DNA of 10,430 nt, from contig DAOVJF010000053.1 in the NCBI GenBank assembly GCA_030673355.1, positions 1 through 10,430 on the forward strand, read 5' to 3'. A model generated the notes under the pieces. That model did no database searches and was not told the DNA's origin. It was given only the letters and a program-made list of their open reading frames with translations. This document shows, piece after piece, positions 5,386 to 10,430 of the stretch; the stretch's first letter is position 1, and every line of letters starts with the position of its first letter. Source of the stretch: Planctomycetota bacterium (GTDB lineage Bacteria > JAJVIF01 > JAPKYR01). The translations under genes were made by a program, and so were the position numbers.

Positions 5386-8076
5386 ATGCAATCCCGTTGT
5401 CTGGTTATATTCATGCTGTTTGCTTTACTTGCGTTAAATTTCGGCTGCTCACAAGGCTCATCTACTGTCCTTCCGGACCCGCTCAGTAAAGGTCGCGATT
5501 CTCAAACCACCACGCATTCCATACTTGGTGCCTGGACAATTACCCTCGATGGGGTAAATATGGAAGTGGATGTCGTACCTTTACGTACGAGTGAGTTCCA
5601 CTTAAACCTGCTCCCGTTCATTGAATGGAAAGGGATCAGCTCGTTAATGATCGCTAATTTTACGATCGATTCCATAAAAAATACCGCCGGGCTCGATATC
5701 GGTATTCCTCACCCATTCCCCGGCCTTTTAAGGTTCTCTACATTCGATACAAAAGGCATAATTATCACAGATGGATCATTGAGCGGTTACTCATCCGATC
5801 CTGAAATCATCCTGAGTGGACCCGATGAACTGAGGATCACCAATGCCGATGGAATGACAAGATGGTGGAATCCGAGGGAATTTCCCCTCTATGACTCTAT
5901 GTTTGGTTATTCGGATGGTATCTACGGCCGGCCGGATTCGATGATTAATTTCTCCAGCACATTGAATCCATTCAAGTATTACACGGAGGAGTTCGGGGTC
6001 GGCAGTGTTTTTCCCGACGATCTTGATTTCGATCGGCGTGGACTTTTTATCGCCAACAGTGCCACGAAATGGCGTCGGTTCGAGTTCGATTTTGGCGGAG
6101 AGGCCTTGTTCGGGAAATTCAACTATCTCTGGGATGCATGCTGGGAATGGTATGAAGACTACAACCAGGGATATTTCCCGACAATCGATGACATACCGGA
6201 CCCTTTCTTCCCGATCACCGCAAATTCACCGGAACCGTTCGCCCTTAAAATCAACGAGGATCAAAACACACTATGGTACGTGAGCGAAATGGAGAATGGC
6301 GGCAACCTTAACCTGGCTATCGATGTGTATGACTGGGCTGGCATGAGGCTTGAAGGCGGCATTCCCGATGAAGTGTCCGAAGTTATAGTTGAAAGCCTCA
6401 CTCTCCCTGGACCCGTAATTGTAAATGGGGTGCTCGATACATCGGGAACCGATCCACACTACTCCACATGGAAAGCCGATCTGGTGGACTGCCATCCCGA
6501 TGGCGTAAGCGATCAGGAAATTCTTATAACCGTTGTATCCACTGAAGGGAGCTACAAATTTATAGCCGGTATCGATACGGGATTCACCGGAAGCACAGAT
6601 ACGATAGCCGCATATTTACTTTATGCTGCATCGGTTTCCCCGGATTTACCTGATTTTATCGAGGTCACCAGCCCATCCGGCGGCGAAATTCTCATCGCCG
6701 GTGAAGTCAATGAAATAACATGGGATTCAGGAACCGGCATACCAACTGTAAAAATTGAATACAGCTTTGATGGATTACAGTATTACGTCATTGACGGTAA
6801 CGTCTCGAATTTACCCGGGGCTAACAGTTACATTTTATGGGACACAAACGGGATCGGTGACGCGACAGTAACAATCAAGATCACCGATATTGCGGATGGT
6901 ATCCCTTTTGGAGAGTCGGACCAGTTCATTCTGGAAAAACTGACCCTGGACGAACCTGACGCTGTCGATGATCCCGGCTTTCTTGTCGGTGTATCCAGGG
7001 CTATCCACTGGCACACTGAATCCGGTAATACCGATGTAATCCAGAATGTAATCGTCGAATTTTCAAAGACAAGTGGAAGCGGTCCCTGGGTGGAACTCTA
7101 TAATGGAGCCAACTCAGGGAACTTTATGTGGACACCCGAACTCGAAGATGTAACCACCGAGGGAAGGATTCGTGTTACCGATCCTGCTCACAGTGTCCTG
7201 ACCGACAAGAGCGGATGGGATTTCGATGTTCTGGAATCGGCACAGGTCGACCTCCTTGAATACCAGGATTTCTTTGATGGTACGACATATTTTTACCGTG
7301 GCCGGATTACCGACTGCAGCGGCCTGGATTCATACCTTGACGGTACAAATACAACCTGGGACTTTGTCACCGACTCAACATTGACTGACAGACTCGGTCC
7401 CAACAATTTCTTTGTGCAGACAACTAATGGAAGTATGATTGGCCACACTGGCACGGACGCACCGGAATTTGGCGTCAATGACCATGCAATGCGCGCAAAC
7501 GAGCTTCCATGGCCGCCTGACGGACCGTATCTGTACAATTCTATTAAGCCTGAGTGGGTTTACAACTTCGACATTGCCAGCGATATCCTGAGTTTCAGGG
7601 GCGCTGACAACTATTTTGAAGCATGGTATTTTATGGGTGAATTTCTGGATCTTCCCGAGGGTTACACCACGCACCAGTACGATCTTTCAGGCAATCATGG
7701 GATTCAATTCCCGCTGGACAAAGACTCCGGACAGACATTAATCGATGACACCGGTGAAATGTGGGGACCTCATGATCCCAACCCGTATAACTCGCAGTAT
7801 GACGGTGAATGGACTGTCGTTGCCATTGGTAAGGTTAGAGTACCGATGGGCGTCTACCCGCGATCGCTCTTAGTAAAACACCGCATGGGATCAGTATCCA
7901 GCAGTGATGGCGATGTCGCGATAACCGGCTTATGTATGTTTCAGTGGCTGGATACAGACACGGGTATGATAATTGCTTATATCCAGACCCATAATTCGCT
8001 GACAACGACCAGATTTGATGCAGGCACCGGTATGATAACCGGTGAAGCACTCATAGGCGCACTTGTCTTCGATTAA
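5386..8076 (+). CDS. large surface lipoprotein with two Ig-like domains, copy 1
   Basis: This gene encodes 896 residues from an ATG with a strong AAGGAG site. Residues 1-20 are a signal peptide and C21 is the likely lipidated cysteine (LNFGC, an imperfect lipobox). A region at about 45-415 has aromatic-rich conserved stretches: HPFPG (109-113), NADGMTRWWNPREF (153-166), STLNPFKYY (191-199) and DACWEW (250-255). I cannot assign it to a named domain. Two beta-sandwich modules follow. The first, about 424-516, has the pattern ITSPSGGE...ITW...IEYSFDG seen in Ig-like repeats of exported proteins. The second, about 519-617, has HWHTESG...VEFSK...RIRVTD. The C-terminal part, 618-896, contains CSGLDSYLDGTNTTWDF (644-660) and ends with a strand-rich VRVPMGVYPRSLLV...MFQWLD block; it shows no C-terminal sorting signal that I recognise. 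No catalytic motif is evident, so a structural, binding or adhesive role outside the cell is inferred. It is followed by a tandem paralogue at 8310. Confidence 0.88.
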   Translation: MQSRCLVIFMLFALLALNFGCSQGSSTVLPDPLSKGRDSQTTTHSILGAWTITLDGVNMEVDVVPLRTSEFHLNLLPFIEWKGISSLMIANFTIDSIKNTAGLDIGIPHPFPGLLRFSTFDTKGIIITDGSLSGYSSDPEIILSGPDELRITNADGMTRWWNPREFPLYDSMFGYSDGIYGRPDSMINFSSTLNPFKYYTEEFGVGSVFPDDLDFDRRGLFIANSATKWRRFEFDFGGEALFGKFNYLWDACWEWYEDYNQGYFPTIDDIPDPFFPITANSPEPFALKINEDQNTLWYVSEMENGGNLNLAIDVYDWAGMRLEGGIPDEVSEVIVESLTLPGPVIVNGVLDTSGTDPHYSTWKADLVDCHPDGVSDQEILITVVSTEGSYKFIAGIDTGFTGSTDTIAAYLLYAASVSPDLPDFIEVTSPSGGEILIAGEVNEITWDSGTGIPTVKIEYSFDGLQYYVIDGNVSNLPGANSYILWDTNGIGDATVTIKITDIADGIPFGESDQFILEKLTLDEPDAVDDPGFLVGVSRAIHWHTESGNTDVIQNVIVEFSKTSGSGPWVELYNGANSGNFMWTPELEDVTTEGRIRVTDPAHSVLTDKSGWDFDVLESAQVDLLEYQDFFDGTTYFYRGRITDCSGLDSYLDGTNTTWDFVTDSTLTDRLGPNNFFVQTTNGSMIGHTGTDAPEFGVNDHAMRANELPWPPDGPYLYNSIKPEWVYNFDIASDILSFRGADNYFEAWYFMGEFLDLPEGYTTHQYDLSGNHGIQFPLDKDSGQTLIDDTGEMWGPHDPNPYNSQYDGEWTVVAIGKVRVPMGVYPRSLLVKHRMGSVSSSDGDVAITGLCMFQWLDTDTGMIIAYIQTHNSLTTTRFDAGTGMITGEALIGALVFD

Positions 8077-8102
8077 CAGAATCTGTATTAAGTTTGATAG
8101 AA

Positions 8103-8165
8103 ATTCCTGATGGATGCCGACAGGAATGTCGGCGCACCGGACAGGGCTTTTTGTATTATTTTTTT
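8103..8165 (+). terminator. terminator region of lipoprotein copy 1, with alternative stems
   Basis: A perfect seven-pair stem GCCGACA (8116-8122) / TGTCGGC (8127-8133) with loop GGAA lies 40 bases after the stop. T-rich stretches follow at 8148-8152 and 8159-8165. The first T run begins 14 bases after the stem, later than in a classical intrinsic terminator. A second perfect pair, ATTCCTG (8103-8109) with CAGGAAT (8121-8127), uses the loop and part of the first stem, so the two folds exclude each other. Confidence 0.5.
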
Positions 8166-8193
8166 AAATCAGTAGAGGCCAGAGCTTAATATA

Positions 8194-8309
8194 ATAGATA
8201 ATCAGACTTCCCATAATTTAAAAGATATGATACTATAATTTTAGCGATGGTTTTATTGCCCCTGCCAGGATTAGGGGCAAACTTATCTTAAACAATCAAG
8301 GAGGCTCCC
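8194..8309 (+). promoter_or_regulatory. leader of large lipoprotein copy 2
   Basis: This is the paralogous counterpart of 5269-5385. Candidate -10 hexamers are TATAAT at 8234-8239, perfect here where copy 1 has TATAAA, and TATGAT eight bases before it. No convincing -35 is seen. GCCCCT and AGGGGC form a perfect six-pair inverted repeat with a nine-base gap (about 8258-8278). AAGGAGG at 8298-8304 is five bases before the ATG and is a better ribosome binding site than in copy 1. Having its own leader, with a terminator-like structure before it, suggests copy 2 is transcribed separately. Confidence 0.6.
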
Positions 8310-10430
8310 ATGCAATCCCGTTGTCTGGTTATGCTTATGCTGGTTGCATTACTTGCGTTAGGTTTCGGTTGCTCTGAGGGCTCATCTACTGTTTTACCGG
8401 ACCCGGCGGACAATCCAATCCCGCTCAGTGAAGGTCGCGATTCTCAAACCACCACGCATTCCATACTTGGCGCCTGGACAATTACTCTCGATGGCGTAAA
8501 TATGGAAGTGGATGTCGTACCTTTACGTACAAGTGAGTTCCACTTAAACATACTCCCATTCCTTGAATGGAAAGGGATCAGCTCGTTAATGATCGCTAAT
8601 TTTACGATCGATGCAGGTGAAAATACTGCCGGCATTGATATCGGTATTCCCCACCCATTCCCCGGCCTTCTAAGGTACTCTATCTTCGATACAAGAGGGA
8701 TAATTATCACAGATGGATCAATGAGCGGTTACTCATACGATCCTGAAATCATCCTGAGCAGGCCTAATGAACTGAGGATCAGTAATGCCGATGGAATGAC
8801 AAGATGGTGGAATCCGAGGGAATTTCCCAACAATGGCCTTATGTTTGGTTATTCAGATGGTGTTTACGGTCAGCCGAATTCGATGATTCATTTCTCCAGC
8901 ACATTGAATCCATTCAAGTATTACACGGAGGAATTTGGGGTCGGTAGTGTTTTTCCCGACGATCTTGACTTCGATCAGCGTGGACTTTTTATCGCCAACA
9001 GTTCCCCGAAATGGCGTCGATTCGAATTCGATTTTGGCGGCGAGATCATGTTCGGGAAATTCAACTATCTCTGGGATGCATGCTGGGAATGGCATGAAGA
9101 CTACCATGAGGAATATTTCCCGACCATCGATGACATTCCGGATCCTTTCTTCCCGATCGCCGCAAATTCACCGGAACCGTTTGCCCTTAAAATCAACGAG
9201 GATGAAAACACACTATGGTACGTGAGCAATCTGGAGAATGGCGGCAACCTTAACCTGGCTATCGATGTGTATGACTGGGGCGGCATGAGACGTGAAGGCG
9301 GCATTCCCGATGAAGTGTCCGAAGTTATAGTTGAAAGCCTCAATCTCCTTGGATCCGATATAGTAAATGGTGTACTCGATACATCCGGAACCGATCCACA
9401 CTACTCCACATGGAATGCCGATCTGGTGGGCTGCTATCCCGATGGCTTAAGCGATCAGGAAATTCTTATAACCGTTGTATCCACTGAAGGGAGCTATAGA
9501 TATATCGCTGGTATCGATACCAAATTCTCCGGAGCCACAGATACGATAGCCGCATATATCCTATATGCTGCATCGGTTTCCCCGGATTCTCCTGATTTTA
9601 TCGAGATCACCAGCCCATCTGCTGGCGAAATCCTAATCTCAGGTGAAGTTAATGAAATAACCTGGAATTCAGGACCCGGCATACCAATTGTTAAAATTGA
9701 ATACAGCTTTGATGGATTACAGTATTTCGTCATTGACGGTAACGTCCCGAATTTTTCCGGGGCTAACAGTTACGCGTTATGGGACACAAACGGGATCGGT
9801 GGCGCGACAGTAACAATCAAGATCACCGATATGGATGATCTTTTCCCTTTTGATGAAACAGGCCAGTTCATTCTGGAAAAACTGACCCTGGACGAACCTA
9901 ACGCAGCCGATGATCCGGGCTTTCTTGTTGATGAATCCCGGACTATCCTCTGGCATACTGAATCCGGTAATTCCGATGTGGTCCAGAATGTTATCGTCGA
10001 ATTTTCAAAGACAAGTGGGGCCGCTCCCTGGAAGGAACTCTATAATGGAGCCAACTATGGGAACTTTCAGTGGACACCCGAACTCGAAGATGTAACCACC
10101 GAGGGAAGAATTCGTGTTACCGATACCGATCCTTTACACAATGTCCTGACTGATATGAGCGGGTGGGATTTCGAGGTTCTGGAATGGGCACAGGTTGACC
10201 TCATTGAATACCAGGATTTCTTTGATGGCACGACATACACATACCTTGGCCAAATTATCGACTGCAGTGGGTTGGATTCATACCTTGACGGTACAAATAC
10301 AACCTGGGACTTTGTCGACGACACAACATTGTCTGATAAACTCGGTGCTGTCAATTTCCATGTCGACACAGCTACTGGAAGTGGTATTGGCCACACTGGC
10401 ACGGACGCACCGGAATTTGGCGTCAATGAC
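8310..10430 (+). CDS. large surface lipoprotein, copy 2 (3' end beyond window)
   Basis: Reading from the ATG at 8310 gives 707 codons without a stop up to the last base, which is the end of a codon. By comparison with copy 1 about 197 residues are missing to the right. The N-terminus is MQSRCLVMLMLVALLALGFG then C21, again a lipoprotein signal. Against copy 1 I count about 111 substitutions in 699 aligned residues (about 84% identity). There are two in-frame insertions: six residues ADNPIP at 33-38 (8406-8423) and two residues (TD) in the RVTD loop near residue 606. The unassigned aromatic-rich N-terminal region and both Ig-like modules are present in the same order. Substitutions are denser after the first 430 residues. 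Some loops are fully replaced, such as FPLYDSMFG to FPNNGLMFG and ADGIPFGESD to DDLFPFDETG. Preserved frame and preserved motifs argue that it is functional. The role is unknown, as for copy 1. Confidence 0.9.
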   Translation, partial: MQSRCLVMLMLVALLALGFGCSEGSSTVLPDPADNPIPLSEGRDSQTTTHSILGAWTITLDGVNMEVDVVPLRTSEFHLNILPFLEWKGISSLMIANFTIDAGENTAGIDIGIPHPFPGLLRYSIFDTRGIIITDGSMSGYSYDPEIILSRPNELRISNADGMTRWWNPREFPNNGLMFGYSDGVYGQPNSMIHFSSTLNPFKYYTEEFGVGSVFPDDLDFDQRGLFIANSSPKWRRFEFDFGGEIMFGKFNYLWDACWEWHEDYHEEYFPTIDDIPDPFFPIAANSPEPFALKINEDENTLWYVSNLENGGNLNLAIDVYDWGGMRREGGIPDEVSEVIVESLNLLGSDIVNGVLDTSGTDPHYSTWNADLVGCYPDGLSDQEILITVVSTEGSYRYIAGIDTKFSGATDTIAAYILYAASVSPDSPDFIEITSPSAGEILISGEVNEITWNSGPGIPIVKIEYSFDGLQYFVIDGNVPNFSGANSYALWDTNGIGGATVTIKITDMDDLFPFDETGQFILEKLTLDEPNAADDPGFLVDESRTILWHTESGNSDVVQNVIVEFSKTSGAAPWKELYNGANYGNFQWTPELEDVTTEGRIRVTDTDPLHNVLTDMSGWDFEVLEWAQVDLIEYQDFFDGTTYTYLGQIIDCSGLDSYLDGTNTTWDFVDDTTLSDKLGAVNFHVDTATGSGIGHTGTDAPEFGVND

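Larger units (their letters stand above)
5269..10430 (+). repeat. tandem duplication, about 2.92-kb period
   Basis: The block from 5269 recurs from 8194 with an offset of 2925 bp (2924 bp between the two start codons). It covers the leader and the whole visible coding region. The right border is outside the window, so there may be more than two copies. The spacer 8077-8193 has no counterpart visible left of 5269, so the region upstream of copy 1 is not part of the repeated unit. The coding sequences have diverged by about 16% at protein level, so the duplication is not recent. Confidence 0.9.

Noticed and set aside
7293..7674. Antisense open frames opposite the lipoprotein genes, also at 8853-9107, 9101-9343 and 10067-10426
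   Set aside because: They are out-of-frame shadows; similar frames recur at matching places in both copies only because the sense sequences are homologous.

Overview
The window carries six protein-coding genes of an ordinary-looking bacterial chromosome with mid-range GC. Two or three predicted lipoproteins and one Sec-exported protein suggest a cell with an envelope compartment, most likely a diderm. The large lipoproteins are of a kind I associate with uncultured lineages. I cannot name a phylum from the sequence, and no rRNA or tRNA gene is visible.

Layout. Positions 1-293 hold an array of 39-bp tandem repeats that decays into 19-bp units, with no gene. On the minus strand follow a small exported protein (294-1034, DUF3108-like) and a full-length ATP-dependent Lon protease (1172-3688). 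Lon has an extra, strongly basic C-terminal tail. The 3689-4043 spacer is AT-rich and separates lon from a divergent thioredoxin-fold lipoprotein (4044-4607, plus strand). That lipoprotein gene converges on a small cobalamin-binding protein of the methylmalonyl-CoA mutase family (about 4763-5158, minus strand). Between these two lies a 155-bp spacer dense in inverted repeats that compete with each other.

The right half (5269 to the window edge) is a tandem duplication of about 2.92 kb. It contains two paralogous lipoproteins of about 900 residues on the plus strand, each preceded by the same leader of about 117 bp. The first is complete (5386-8076, 896 aa). The second starts at 8310 and is still open at the last base, giving 707 codons without a stop. 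By hand alignment the proteins are about 84% identical over the 699 shared positions. Both differences in length keep the reading frame, so both copies look functional.

How the genes relate. Lon acts in cytoplasmic protein quality control and the B12 protein in acyl-CoA or other radical carbon-skeleton chemistry. The thioredoxin-like protein and the two large lipoproteins should act outside the inner membrane. Nothing shows one shared pathway. The most novel content is the duplicated lipoprotein family with its conserved leader, followed by the structured spacers. I found no clear evidence for a new multi-gene system.
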